From: Hyphomicrobiales bacterium | GTDB taxonomy: Bacteria > Pseudomonadota > Alphaproteobacteria > Rhizobiales > Devosiaceae | DNA length: 64,000 bases | Direction: 5' to 3' | Assembly: GCA_027487555.1 (NCBI GenBank) | Contig: JAIYDI010000019.1 | Coordinates: 186,001 to 250,000, forward strand | Shown: positions 35,982 to 44,920 of the stretch, in pieces | How the letters are laid out: each line of letters begins with the position of its first letter | How positions within the stretch are numbered: the stretch's first letter is position 1 | Notes under the pieces: model-generated | Told to the model about the DNA's origin: nothing | The model's database searches: none | Seen by the model: only the letters and a program-made list of their open reading frames with translations | Made by a program: the position numbers and the translations under genes

Positions 35982-37766
35982 TTACTGCGCGCCCGAGGGC
36001 TGCAGGCTGGTTACAACCAGCAGGCCGGTCTGGGCCCAGAAGGCACCATTGGTACCCATTGCCAGGTTGTCCTTGGTCGGCCAGTTCTTCCAGTAATGCT
36101 GGTTGTAGGCGATGCGATGCAGCCACTGGATGACCGGGATATCGATCTGGTCGCGCCAGTAGATCTCGAGAGCCTTCACTGCGCCTTCGAAGAACTTCGG
36201 ATCATCGGACGAAAGCGGAGCGATTTCGTCGAGGATCTTGTCGTACTCGGGGTTCGAGTAGCGCGAGAAGCGGTTGTTGCCCGCCGACGTGCCGATCGAT
36301 GCCGAGTACTTGCCGTGGAACAGGTTCAGTGCCTCGAACGGATCCTTGAGGCTCGCGCCATGGCCGAACATGTACAGGCCGGCAACACCGTCCACCATGT
36401 TCTGGTAGGCGTCCGTACCGAAGTTGACCGTCGCGTCGAAGCCAGCATTGCGCAGCATTTCGACGAGGATCGGAACGATATCGGAATGGATGCCTTCAAA
36501 GCCCTGGATGGTGGTATTGACGGTCTTGCCGTCCTTTTCCCACATGCCATCGCCGTTCTTGGCGAAGCCGGCGCCTTCCATGAGCTTGGCGCTCTGGTCG
36601 AGATCGAACAGGCCGGGCTGGTACTTGGCCTCGAGAGCCTTCACTTCCGGCGAATCGACGAACTTCTGCAGGCCCGGATAGAGCGGGAACGGATAGATCG
36701 TCGAGATCTTGGCGCCTTCGTAGAGGATCTCGTCGATCATCTCGCGATTGACGGCAAGGCTCATTGCACGACGGACGTTCGGGTCGTTGTACGGCTCAAG
36801 CTGGGTGTTCATCCACAGCGAGTTCGGCCACCAGTCGAGGTAACCATAGGGCGACTCGTTGCCGGCATGCGTGGTGATTTCCGGGTTCTGGGCAAGGATG
36901 TTGCCGATAACCGAGGAACGCATGTCGAGCGCGGAGTCCATCTCGTTGTTCACGAGACGCTGCGCGACGGTATCCATGTTCTGGCCAACCTGGCCGCCGA
37001 GGTTCACGTAGACCACGCGCTTGACGGCGGGCTCGGCGATACGGCCGGCCTTGACCGCCCACCAGTCGGGACGAAGGTTGTAGATCTTCTGGTTGGCGTT
37101 CCACGCCACCAGAGCATACGGGCCAGAATGCGGGATCTCGGTGCCGCCGGCATAGGCGTTCACGTCAGCCTGCTTGCTGAGCACATGCTCGGGGACGATC
37201 GGAATACCCGTATCGAACTTCTCGGTCAGCACTTCGAACTTGAAGCGCGGCGCCGGGATCTTGAACTTCACCTCGACGGTGAGGTCATCCTTGGCAGTGG
37301 CACTCTCGACGAACTGGTCGAAATGCGCGTGGTACGGCAGCTTTTCGTTCTTCATCTGCCCTTCGAAGGTGAACACGACGTCCTTCGAGGTGACGGGCGT
37401 ACCGTCGGACCACTTGGCGTCCTTGTTCAGCTTGATCTCAAGCGCGGTGAAGGTGTTGTCGGTGTATTCCATGCTGTCGGCCAGCCACGGAATATACTGA
37501 TCCGAGAAGATGCCGAAATACATCAGCGGCTCCCACATCAGGACATTGCCTTCCTGATGGGTATAGCCGGGCACGGCCCACGGATTGGTGACACCGATCG
37601 GCGACGCGATGGACCAGCCGAGGATGAGTTCCTGGTTGCGCGGCAGATCCGGCAACGGCGTGGCCGGCGCGATCTCGGTCGGCGCCGCAGTCTGCGCATA
37701 AACGGCAACGGGTGCGAGCATCGTGCTCAGCGCCAGTGCCGCTGCGTATAGAACCTTTTTGACCAT
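35982..37766 (-). CDS. ABC transporter substrate-binding protein, family 5
   Basis: Periplasmic binding protein of 594 residues. The signal peptide (1-24, ending VYA) is followed by the family 5 fold with WEPLMYFGIFSDQYIPWLAD, KWSDGTPVTSKDVVFTFEG and RRAMSLAVNREMID. Family 5 proteins bind peptides but many rhizobial members bind oligosaccharides. The downstream UxuA and SDR genes favour a uronate-containing sugar here. AGGGAGA precedes the ATG. It is the first gene of the importer operon. Confidence 0.92.
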   Translation of the reverse strand: MVKKVLYAAALALSTMLAPVAVYAQTAAPTEIAPATPLPDLPRNQELILGWSIASPIGVTNPWAVPGYTHQEGNVLMWEPLMYFGIFSDQYIPWLADSMEYTDNTFTALEIKLNKDAKWSDGTPVTSKDVVFTFEGQMKNEKLPYHAHFDQFVESATAKDDLTVEVKFKIPAPRFKFEVLTEKFDTGIPIVPEHVLSKQADVNAYAGGTEIPHSGPYALVAWNANQKIYNLRPDWWAVKAGRIAEPAVKRVVYVNLGGQVGQNMDTVAQRLVNNEMDSALDMRSSVIGNILAQNPEITTHAGNESPYGYLDWWPNSLWMNTQLEPYNDPNVRRAMSLAVNREMIDEILYEGAKISTIYPFPLYPGLQKFVDSPEVKALEAKYQPGLFDLDQSAKLMEGAGFAKNGDGMWEKDGKTVNTTIQGFEGIHSDIVPILVEMLRNAGFDATVNFGTDAYQNMVDGVAGLYMFGHGASLKDPFEALNLFHGKYSASIGTSAGNNRFSRYSNPEYDKILDEIAPLSSDDPKFFEGAVKALEIYWRDQIDIPVIQWLHRIAYNQHYWKNWPTKDNLAMGTNGAFWAQTGLLVVTSLQPSGAQ

Positions 37767-38473
37767 GAGACAGATTCTCCCTTGTACTGTCTGTATAGCG
37801 ATATGGATTGGCTGCTTGTGTTGCTGTGACTGGTGCAGCGACCAGCACGATTATCTACCTCCCAAAGATAACCTGCTATTCGATTGTACGAACGGGTCCC
37901 GATCGCCTCACCGGAACGCCCGCCCTGCGGCGGATTCGGTCCGCCGTCTGTCTGATGATCGCCCCGGCAGCTTCAGCGCAATCGATTGCATAGTCATTGC
38001 GCAAAGCGATCCGGAGTGCAACCCGCGTCTACCCAGAAAATGGGAAAGCAATCTATCGCTCGTCACGACATCTTGCAGTAGAACGCAGAATTTGAATTGT
38101 AATGTAGGCAATAAAAACCTACGGCCGGCCCACCGACGTAAACTCCTCCTCTGATCGGTTGCCGCTCTTCTCCCGAGTGCGACCCGACTTTATTCTTTTT
38201 TCAAGCGTTACCCACCGCGCAAGGTGCTGTCAACACACAGCTTCAGCGATAGCAAGAGTCTCATTTATTGGTCGATCGAACACGAACTGGTGTGGATCGT
38301 GTATGATCCATACTGAAGCATGCATCATGGCGCCGCCGCAATCCTGAACGAAAGATGAACATAGTCCTGAATTCCCGCCAAAGTGTCCTTAGGGCACTGG
38401 CGTCAGCGCAGCCTCGCTTGGCTGACCACATCACGCCTGTCGGTCGGCGGATCCGACGATCTATAGTGGGGGC
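37767..38473. promoter_or_regulatory. Long intergenic regulatory region between the importer operon and the nuclease gene
   Basis: These 707 bases are visibly more AT-rich than the flanks and hold no gene I can support. They contain CTGGT-N6-ACCAG (37830-37845), 64 bases before the binding-protein start, a good operator candidate. They also hold TGGATC-N6-GATCCA (38293-38310), overlapping GTATG-N3-CATAC (38301-38313), near the nuclease gene. GntR-type regulators use sites of similar form, but no regulator can be assigned. Confidence 0.5.
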
Positions 38474-39604
38474 ATGAGCTTTCGATTCCTTCACACGGCA
38501 GACTGGCAGATTGGCAAACCCTTCGCGCAGGTGGAGGGTGACGCGGGCGCCGAGTTGCGTGCCGAACGACTGAACGCCGTCGAGCGCCTTGCGGCGCTCG
38601 CGCGGGACCGTTTGCTCGATGCCGTTCTCGTCGCGGGTGACGTATTCGACAGCAACGAAGTCGAAGATCGCACGATCAACCGCACCATCGAGCAGATGAA
38701 GGGTTTCGCCGGCCCCTGGGTGCTGCTGCCTGGCAATCACGACGCGGCGCTGAGCCACTCGGTCTGGACGCGGGCGCGCGCCATGCAAATGCCGGCCAAC
38801 ATCATCATCGCTGACCGGCCGGAGGCTGTTGCGGTGTGGGGCGATCGGGCGGTGGTTCTGCCCGCACCGCTGCGCCGACGTCGCGAAATCGACGACCAGA
38901 CTGAATGGTTCGATGCGGCGCAAACCGCACCCGGCGCCATCCGGGTCGGCCTCGCGCATGGTACCTTGCCCGGGCGGCTCCCCGAGGCCGCCGAAGCGCA
39001 AAACCACATAGCCGCCGACCGCGCCGAACGAGCCCGGCTCGACTATCTCGCGCTTGGCGACTGGCACGGCCAACTGCGGATCGCTGACCGTACCTGGTAT
39101 GCCGGCACACCCGAGACGGACCGGCATCGCGACAATCTCTCCGGGGCGGCTCTGCTGGTGGAAATCGACGCGCCCGGAGCTGAGCCAAAGGTGGAGAGCA
39201 TCGCCACTGGCGGGTTCAGCTGGCACCGTTTGCAACTTGAGCTGACCGACGGCCGTGCCGACCGTGTTATCGAGGCCCTGGCGAACCTCGCAGAGGCAGC
39301 ACATCGACGTGTTGTGACGCTCAGGCTCTCGGGGGCGATCAGCCTTTCCGAGCGCTTCCGGCTCGAACAGGAGCTTAGCGCCTGGCGTGCGCGGCTTCAC
39401 AGCCTCGAAGCCGATCTCGGTGCTCTTTTGGAACAGCCGACGCTGGAAGACCTCGACGAACTCGACATGTCGGGATTCGTCAGGCTGGCGGTCGAGCGGC
39501 TCAAGGCAGAGGCGCAGTCTGGTTCCACAGAACAGGCGGCCCTCGCACGCACCGCGCTCAGGATGATCTATCTCGACCATCGCCAGGCCGGGGAGGGGCG
39601 CTGA
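38474..39604 (+). CDS. SbcD/YhaO-like DNA exonuclease
   Basis: Calcineurin-like metallophosphoesterase of 376 residues. Metal-site motifs in order are HTADWQIGK (His7, Asp10), AGDVFDSNE (Asp56), GNHDAAL (Asn88, His89), GLAHGTLPG and LGDWHGQ. It resembles SbcD and YhaO nucleases, which work with an SMC-like ATPase on DNA ends. That partner starts one base after its stop, so the two are a functional pair. A role in DNA repair is likely. Confidence 0.9.
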   Translation: MSFRFLHTADWQIGKPFAQVEGDAGAELRAERLNAVERLAALARDRLLDAVLVAGDVFDSNEVEDRTINRTIEQMKGFAGPWVLLPGNHDAALSHSVWTRARAMQMPANIIIADRPEAVAVWGDRAVVLPAPLRRRREIDDQTEWFDAAQTAPGAIRVGLAHGTLPGRLPEAAEAQNHIAADRAERARLDYLALGDWHGQLRIADRTWYAGTPETDRHRDNLSGAALLVEIDAPGAEPKVESIATGGFSWHRLQLELTDGRADRVIEALANLAEAAHRRVVTLRLSGAISLSERFRLEQELSAWRARLHSLEADLGALLEQPTLEDLDELDMSGFVRLAVERLKAEAQSGSTEQAALARTALRMIYLDHRQAGEGR

Positions 39605-39605
39605 C

Positions 39606-42221
39606 ATGCAGATCAGCCGCATCGAAATCCGCAATTTCAGAAAGCTTCCACACAAGCTGATCGAAGGACTGGGGCCGGGCCTTAACGTCATTGTCGGCGA
39701 CAACGAGGCGGGGAAATCCACCGTTCTGGCCGCGCTCAGGGCCGCCTTGTTCGAGCGCCACCGGCTGACCGGCGAGCACGCCCGCGCCATGCAGCCCTAT
39801 GGGCAGGCGCTGAGGCCGGAGGTGGAGGTCGACTTCGCGCTGCGTGGCGAGGCCTATCGGCTGAAGAAGGGCTTTGTGCAGAAGCCCGAGGCGCTGCTGA
39901 TCGGGCGCGGCCGGCAATGGCCGAATGACGAGGCCGACGAGGAACTGGCGCGACTGCTGGGCTTCACACCACCCGGCCGCGGCGAGACCAAGCCCGAGGA
40001 ACATCACGGGATTTTCGGACTGCTCTGGGTGGAGCAGGGCGCGGCACACCGCTACCCAAAAATCCCCGGCATGCAGGGGCATGTGTCGTCCGCACTTGAG
40101 CAGGAAATCGGCGAGGTGACGGGTGGCGAGCGTGGCCGACTGCTGCTTGCTGCGGCCGAGGCGCGGTACCTGCAGCACTGGACGGGCAAGAGCGGACGCG
40201 CTCGTGGCGCAGGCGTAGAGCTTGCCACCCAACGCGATAAGCTTGCTGCCGAGTGCGAACGCCTCCGGCAGGAACTGCGCGAACTCGACGACAAGGTGGA
40301 TGCGCTTGCGACCGTGGCCGCGCGGCTCGAGCGCTATAGGGCCGACGGGACACTGGATGAGGCGCGCGAACGCTTGACTGCGGCGGAGGCCGCGGCGCGC
40401 GCGCTCGATGGGTTGGAGGCGGCGCGACGTTCGGCGCAGGTCGAACGTGATGCGACGCGGCTTGCGGTTGATGGGCTCGAAAAGGAACGGCTGTCGCGGG
40501 CGCGACTGGCCGAGGCCCGAGCCCGCGCTGAGGCGAAGCTGCAGGCCGCCGAGGCTGCCGCGATCGATGCGCGCGCGGAGGAAAATCGGCACGAAACACT
40601 TGTCGCCGGCGCCGGTGCCGTGCTGGCGCGGGACTTGGCATTGGAGCAGCAGGCGGTTGCTTTGGCCGCCGCCCACGAGGCGCGGGAACGTCGCGAGGCG
40701 CTCACCGACGAGCTGGCGCGGCTTGAAAAGCAGGTCGAAACAATTGACCGGGCCGAGGCTGCCCGTCAGGCCGCAGAGGTAGCCATCGCCGAGGCGCGCA
40801 TCGAGCCCGTGCAACTCGAAAAGCTGGAGAAGCTGGCCGAGGCACTCGCCATGGCGCGACACCGGCTGGCGGCTGCCAGCGTGCGGCTGACCCTGATGCC
40901 GGAGGCGGGCGCGACGCTCCGCCTCGATGGCACGACGGAGCCTGCGGGCGAGGTGATGCTGTCGCGCGATGCCGTGCTCGAGATTGCCGGCTACGGCCGC
41001 ATCGCTGTGCATCCGGGTGGCGGAGTCGGCACATTGCGCGACCAGGTGGCGGTGGCGGAGCGGCGCTTCGCCGATGCGCTCGGCGTGCTTGGCGTGGCGG
41101 ACCTCGAAGGCGCCCGCCGCAGGCTCGAGCAGCGCCAGCAGGCTGAAGCCGACCGGGGACAGCAGCGCAAATTGCTCGAGACACTGGCGCCCGAGGGTGT
41201 GGCGTCTTTGCGCGAGCGGCTTGGCCGCCTGCGCGCCGAGCTTGCAGCCCTGCCGGCCGCAGACGGCGAACAGAACGGCACGTTGGCCGAAAGCCGGCGG
41301 GCCCGGGACAGCGCCACGGCTGCGCGCGGGAGCGCCGAGCGGGCCGTTTCATTGGCGCGCGAGCGGTTGGGCCAGGCGCGGACGGCTGCCGCCCTTGCTG
41401 CGCAAGTGGCACGACAGGCGCATGATGAACTGGAGCGGCTGCGAGCCGAGAGCGCGGCGCTCGATCTGGGGCGGTCTGACGCAAAGCTCGAGGCCGAACG
41501 GACCACGGCAGTGGCCACGCTTGCTGCGGCCGAGGCACAGCTTGCCGCGGCGGAGCTGGCGCTACAGCAGGCCGACCCGGAAGCGACGCGGCTCGACCTC
41601 GCCCGGAAGCGCGGCGCCGTGCAGATTGTCGAGGCCGATATCCGCAAGCTCGAGGCCGAGCGGCTGCAACTTGAAGGTGGGCTGAACGCGCTCGGCCAGC
41701 GCGGCCTCGGCGAACATCTGGGCCAGCGCGAAGGCGAATTGGCGCGTGTCGAGCGGCAATTGGCCACCGAACTACACGAGGCGCAGGCGGCTCGTCTGCT
41801 TTTTGAAACGCTGGCTTCCGCGCAAAAGGAGAGCAAGGAGCGGTGGCTTGCGCCGGTGAAGGCGGCGGTTACGCCCTATCTGCGGATGCTCGCGCCGGAC
41901 GGCAGCGTCGTGCTCGACCAGGATACGCTCGAACTCAGCGAAGTCGTGCGCAACGGCGTATCGGAACCCTTCGCCAATCTCTCGATGGGCGCGCGCGAGC
42001 AGGTGGCAGTGATCACAAGGTTGGCGCTTGCCGACCTGTTGCGCGAGGCCGGGCAGCCTTCGACGGTGCTGCTCGACGATGCGCTGGTCAACACCGATGC
42101 CGAGCGGCTCGACCGCATGCATCTGGTGCTGCACAAGGCTGCACAGAAGCAGCAGATAATCATCCTCACCTGCCGCGAGCGCGACTTCCTTGGGCTCGGG
42201 GCACCGATCTTCAGGCTGTGA
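39606..42221 (+). CDS. SbcC/YhaN-like SMC-type ATPase without zinc hook
   Basis: ATPase of 871 residues. The N-terminal head starts MQISRIEIRNFRKLP with Walker A GDNEAGKST (31-39). Long Ala/Glu/Arg coiled coils flank a central beta-rich stretch near 430-485 (LRLDGTTEPAGEVML, EIAGYGRIAVHPGGG). The C-terminal head has signature LSMGAREQVAVITRLALADL and Walker B TVLLDDALVNTD. Only two cysteines exist, near residues 217 and 856, so there is no CxxC zinc hook; the central domain sits where the hook would be. This favours the YhaN branch over SbcC. Confidence 0.9.
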   Translation: MQISRIEIRNFRKLPHKLIEGLGPGLNVIVGDNEAGKSTVLAALRAALFERHRLTGEHARAMQPYGQALRPEVEVDFALRGEAYRLKKGFVQKPEALLIGRGRQWPNDEADEELARLLGFTPPGRGETKPEEHHGIFGLLWVEQGAAHRYPKIPGMQGHVSSALEQEIGEVTGGERGRLLLAAAEARYLQHWTGKSGRARGAGVELATQRDKLAAECERLRQELRELDDKVDALATVAARLERYRADGTLDEARERLTAAEAAARALDGLEAARRSAQVERDATRLAVDGLEKERLSRARLAEARARAEAKLQAAEAAAIDARAEENRHETLVAGAGAVLARDLALEQQAVALAAAHEARERREALTDELARLEKQVETIDRAEAARQAAEVAIAEARIEPVQLEKLEKLAEALAMARHRLAAASVRLTLMPEAGATLRLDGTTEPAGEVMLSRDAVLEIAGYGRIAVHPGGGVGTLRDQVAVAERRFADALGVLGVADLEGARRRLEQRQQAEADRGQQRKLLETLAPEGVASLRERLGRLRAELAALPAADGEQNGTLAESRRARDSATAARGSAERAVSLARERLGQARTAAALAAQVARQAHDELERLRAESAALDLGRSDAKLEAERTTAVATLAAAEAQLAAAELALQQADPEATRLDLARKRGAVQIVEADIRKLEAERLQLEGGLNALGQRGLGEHLGQREGELARVERQLATELHEAQAARLLFETLASAQKESKERWLAPVKAAVTPYLRMLAPDGSVVLDQDTLELSEVVRNGVSEPFANLSMGAREQVAVITRLALADLLREAGQPSTVLLDDALVNTDAERLDRMHLVLHKAAQKQQIIILTCRERDFLGLGAPIFRL

Positions 42222-42239
42222 TGAGCTAAGAAGGCGGGC

Positions 42240-42274
42240 TGTCCTCAGGGTTCGACACGCTCAGCATGAGGACA
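42240..42274. repeat. REP-like inverted repeat after the ATPase gene
   Basis: TGTCCTCA and TGAGGACA are perfect complements around a 19-base centre containing TTCGACACGCTCAG. Very similar palindromes recur between genes in many alphaproteobacteria. It lies between two convergent genes and may also terminate transcription. Nothing else is seen in the 121-base gap. Confidence 0.55.
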
Positions 42275-42342
42275 AGCGAGATCGGCCGCTTGCTTGGCCT
42301 CATCCTCGGCCTGTCGCCGGAGAGGGCCCTGGATGGCCGCCC

Positions 42343-43794
42343 TCAATACCCCGCGTTGAAGGCCTTCAGTGCATGATATAGTGCGATATACTTCTCAAAT
42401 TTCGCGTCATAGTAAGGCTTCAGCGCCAGGTCGGGCGTGAAAACGCGGTCGAAGCGCACGAGTCGGTCGACCGAATCGGCAAGCGAGGTGGCAAGCCCCA
42501 CCCCGAGCCCGGCCAGGATAGCGGCGCCGACGGCCGCCACATCGGGCACCGCGACGCGCTTCAGCTCATAGCCTAGCACATCGGCGCGGATCTGGCACCA
42601 GAGGTCCGACCGCGAACCGCCGCCGCCAATATGCACGACAGCGGGCCTGAGCCCGGCGGATATTTCCAGCGCTTCGAAGGCGAGGCGCGCCGAAAACGCC
42701 ACCCCTTCCAGCACCGCGCGTGCCATTTCTGGTTGGCCGGCACGCGGATCGATGCGGGCAAATACACCGCGGCTGGCCGCGTCCCAAAGTGGCGCACGCT
42801 CGCCCTGCAGGTGCGGCAGGAACAGCGGCACAGCATCGGAGGGCGCGATCGCGGCGGCAGCTTCGCAGGTGGCCGCGGGGCTGATGGCGAACATCTGCGC
42901 CACCCAGGCCAGCGCCGCGCCGCCCGATTGTGTCGGGGCGGCATGCAGGGTGATACCCTCGACCGGCGGGAACGTGATGACGCCGGGCGTTGGATTCACA
43001 ATGGAGGAGACGATGCCGGGGATTTCGCTGGTGCCTGACTGGTACATCGCTTCGCCGTTGCGCACGACGCCGGTGCCGAACATGCCGCACCACGCATCCA
43101 TGGTGCCGAGCACCACCGGAGTGCCGGCGCACGGCAGCCCGGCGCGCACCTGGCCCGCGACGCTGGTGAACGGCTGGAGCGGCGGCAGCAGCTCGGCAGC
43201 GTGCGGCACTAGATCCAGCAACGCGCCCACATAACCGCGCGCATCGACAAGACCGACAGCCGAAATCGGATCGGCGGCTAACTCGCCGGTGAGGTGGAAG
43301 AGCACATAGTCGCGCGGCGCGAGCACATGCCGGGTGCGTGCAAAGAGCCCCGGCGCCTCCTTGGCAACATGGACAATCCGCGCGAGCGCGTGGCTCGCGT
43401 CTATGGGGATCGGCGCGCCAAACCAGCGGAGCTTGTCCGCCTCGCTCACGCGCGCGTCGAGCCCGCACGCGGCCTCGGCGGCACGGCCATCCTGCCACGT
43501 GATCGCCGGCATCAGCGCCGCGCCGGTCCCATCGACAAAGACGTGTGTGTTCACCTGCGATGAGAGGCCGATCGCCGCAAGCGCAGCCAGATCATGGGTT
43601 GCCGCGAACTCTTCCAGCGCCGCGACCGCTGCGTTCCACCAGTCGGCAGGGTGCTGCTCGGCATGGCCTGGGGCCGGGCGCTGCGTGGGGTAGGGCCGCA
43701 CGCTGGAGGCGAGCCGTTCGCCATCCGCGCGCATCAGCACGGCCTTGAGCGCCGTCGTGCCGATATCGAGGCCTATCAGGGTCGGTGCTGCCAT
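42343..43794 (-). CDS. FGGY-family carbohydrate kinase (xylulokinase-like)
   Basis: Sugar kinase of 483 residues. The N-terminal ATPase core is LIGLDIGTTALKAVLMRADG, the substrate-side motif is ITWQDGRAAEA (catalytic Asp) and the C-terminal FGGY signature region is VVHIGGGGSRSDLWCQIRAD. Overall it is nearest to xylulokinases, but no xylose isomerase is adjacent, so a different pentulose or polyol product is possible. It is divergent from the RbsB-type importer across 141 bases, which suggests shared control by the GntR regulator. Confidence 0.85.
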   Translation of the reverse strand: MAAPTLIGLDIGTTALKAVLMRADGERLASSVRPYPTQRPAPGHAEQHPADWWNAAVAALEEFAATHDLAALAAIGLSSQVNTHVFVDGTGAALMPAITWQDGRAAEAACGLDARVSEADKLRWFGAPIPIDASHALARIVHVAKEAPGLFARTRHVLAPRDYVLFHLTGELAADPISAVGLVDARGYVGALLDLVPHAAELLPPLQPFTSVAGQVRAGLPCAGTPVVLGTMDAWCGMFGTGVVRNGEAMYQSGTSEIPGIVSSIVNPTPGVITFPPVEGITLHAAPTQSGGAALAWVAQMFAISPAATCEAAAAIAPSDAVPLFLPHLQGERAPLWDAASRGVFARIDPRAGQPEMARAVLEGVAFSARLAFEALEISAGLRPAVVHIGGGGSRSDLWCQIRADVLGYELKRVAVPDVAAVGAAILAGLGVGLATSLADSVDRLVRFDRVFTPDLALKPYYDAKFEKYIALYHALKAFNAGY

Positions 43795-43935
43795 AATCCC
43801 CTCCGTTTTGCCGGTAGCCGCCGGGCGATAGGTCCCCTATAAAGTGCCAAGGGCGCAAACAAAACAGCCTTGACCACGAGAAGGTCCGGGGGAAGGACTA
43901 TGGCGCCACATCGACCACAGGAGGGCTCACCCGAA

Positions 43936-44853
43936 ATGATGAAATCTGCTCTGCGCATTGGCCTCACCGCCGCCGCCATGCTCACCGCCGGCAGCGCACT
44001 TGCTGCCAAAGTAGCGGTCATAACACCTTATCTCAGCCAGCCCGGCACGCAGTTCTATGTCGAGGCCTTCCAGGGCGTCGCCAAGGACAAGGGCTGGGAT
44101 GTCAATGTCATCGACACCGCCGGTGATGTCGCGGCAGTGATCAGCCGCATCGAAGACATGGTGAACCAGAAGGTCGATGCCATCGTCATCAATGTCGATC
44201 CGAGCCAGGTGACGGCCGGTCTCGAGGCCGCCAAGGCCGCCAATATCCCGGTCTTCGGCATGGATGCCGGTGCCAACGCCCTGCTTCAGACCAATGTCAC
44301 CTCGAACGGCTATGCCATGGCCGCCGAAACCTCGACCTATGTCGCCGATCGCATTGGTGGCGCAGGCAAGGTCGTGATGTTCGTGTTCGACGCCTTCCCG
44401 CCCGTCCAGGTGCGTGGCGTGATCGCCGATGCCGTGTTCAAGAACTACCCGGATATCTCGGTGCTCGACCGTGTGACCCCTGACGTCTCTGACGGCGGCA
44501 TCGCCGACAGCCGTGCCAAGATGGAGGCGATCCTTGCCGCCAATCCGGAGCCGGGTTCGATCAAGGCCGTGTGGGCCGCGTGGGACCAGCCGGCGCTCGG
44601 CGCGTTGCAGGCCATCGAGGCCGCCGGACGCCAGAACGAAGGCATCGTGATCACCGGTATCGACGCCAATCCGCAGGCCCGCGAAGAGATTGCCAAGGGT
44701 GGGAATTTCGAGGCCTCGGTCGCGCAGGACTTCAAGGGAATCGGTGCCGCAACGGCTGACGCGGTGGCGCGCGTGCTGGGTGGCGAAGTACTGAAGCAGC
44801 GCGTGATCTACGTGTCGACCAAGCTGGTCACCGCCGCCAACGCCAAGGAATAA
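43936..44853 (+). CDS. Sugar ABC transporter substrate-binding protein (RbsB/XylF type)
   Basis: Periplasmic binding protein of 305 residues with a signal peptide (1-23, ending ALA) and the type I fold (VAVITPYLSQPGTQFYVEAF, KVDAIVINVDPSQVTAGLEAA, GIDANPQAREEIAKG). It should bind a monosaccharide or polyol. GGAGGG lies 10 bases before ATG 43936; an ATG one codon on is equally possible. A strong terminator-like hairpin follows, which would keep its mRNA more abundant than the ATPase and permease messages. Confidence 0.9.
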   Translation: MMKSALRIGLTAAAMLTAGSALAAKVAVITPYLSQPGTQFYVEAFQGVAKDKGWDVNVIDTAGDVAAVISRIEDMVNQKVDAIVINVDPSQVTAGLEAAKAANIPVFGMDAGANALLQTNVTSNGYAMAAETSTYVADRIGGAGKVVMFVFDAFPPVQVRGVIADAVFKNYPDISVLDRVTPDVSDGGIADSRAKMEAILAANPEPGSIKAVWAAWDQPALGALQAIEAAGRQNEGIVITGIDANPQAREEIAKGGNFEASVAQDFKGIGAATADAVARVLGGEVLKQRVIYVSTKLVTAANAKE

Positions 44854-44874
44854 ACGTTCGGACCCAGTATCTTG

Positions 44875-44900
44875 AGGGCGCTGCCCGCTGGCGGCGCCCT
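44875..44900 (+). terminator. Attenuating terminator between binding protein and ATPase genes
   Basis: AGGGCGC and GCGCCCT form a 7-bp stem with a 12-base loop, followed by TTCGTTT. It lies inside the importer operon, a common way to raise the binding-protein to permease ratio. Confidence 0.65.
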
Positions 44901-44920
44901 TTCGTTTGATGGATGGTCGG

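Noticed and set aside
39558..41012. 484-codon open frame on the minus strand
   Set aside because: It is antisense to the SMC-like ATPase coiled coil, whose Ala/Glu/Arg codons leave the reverse frames open.
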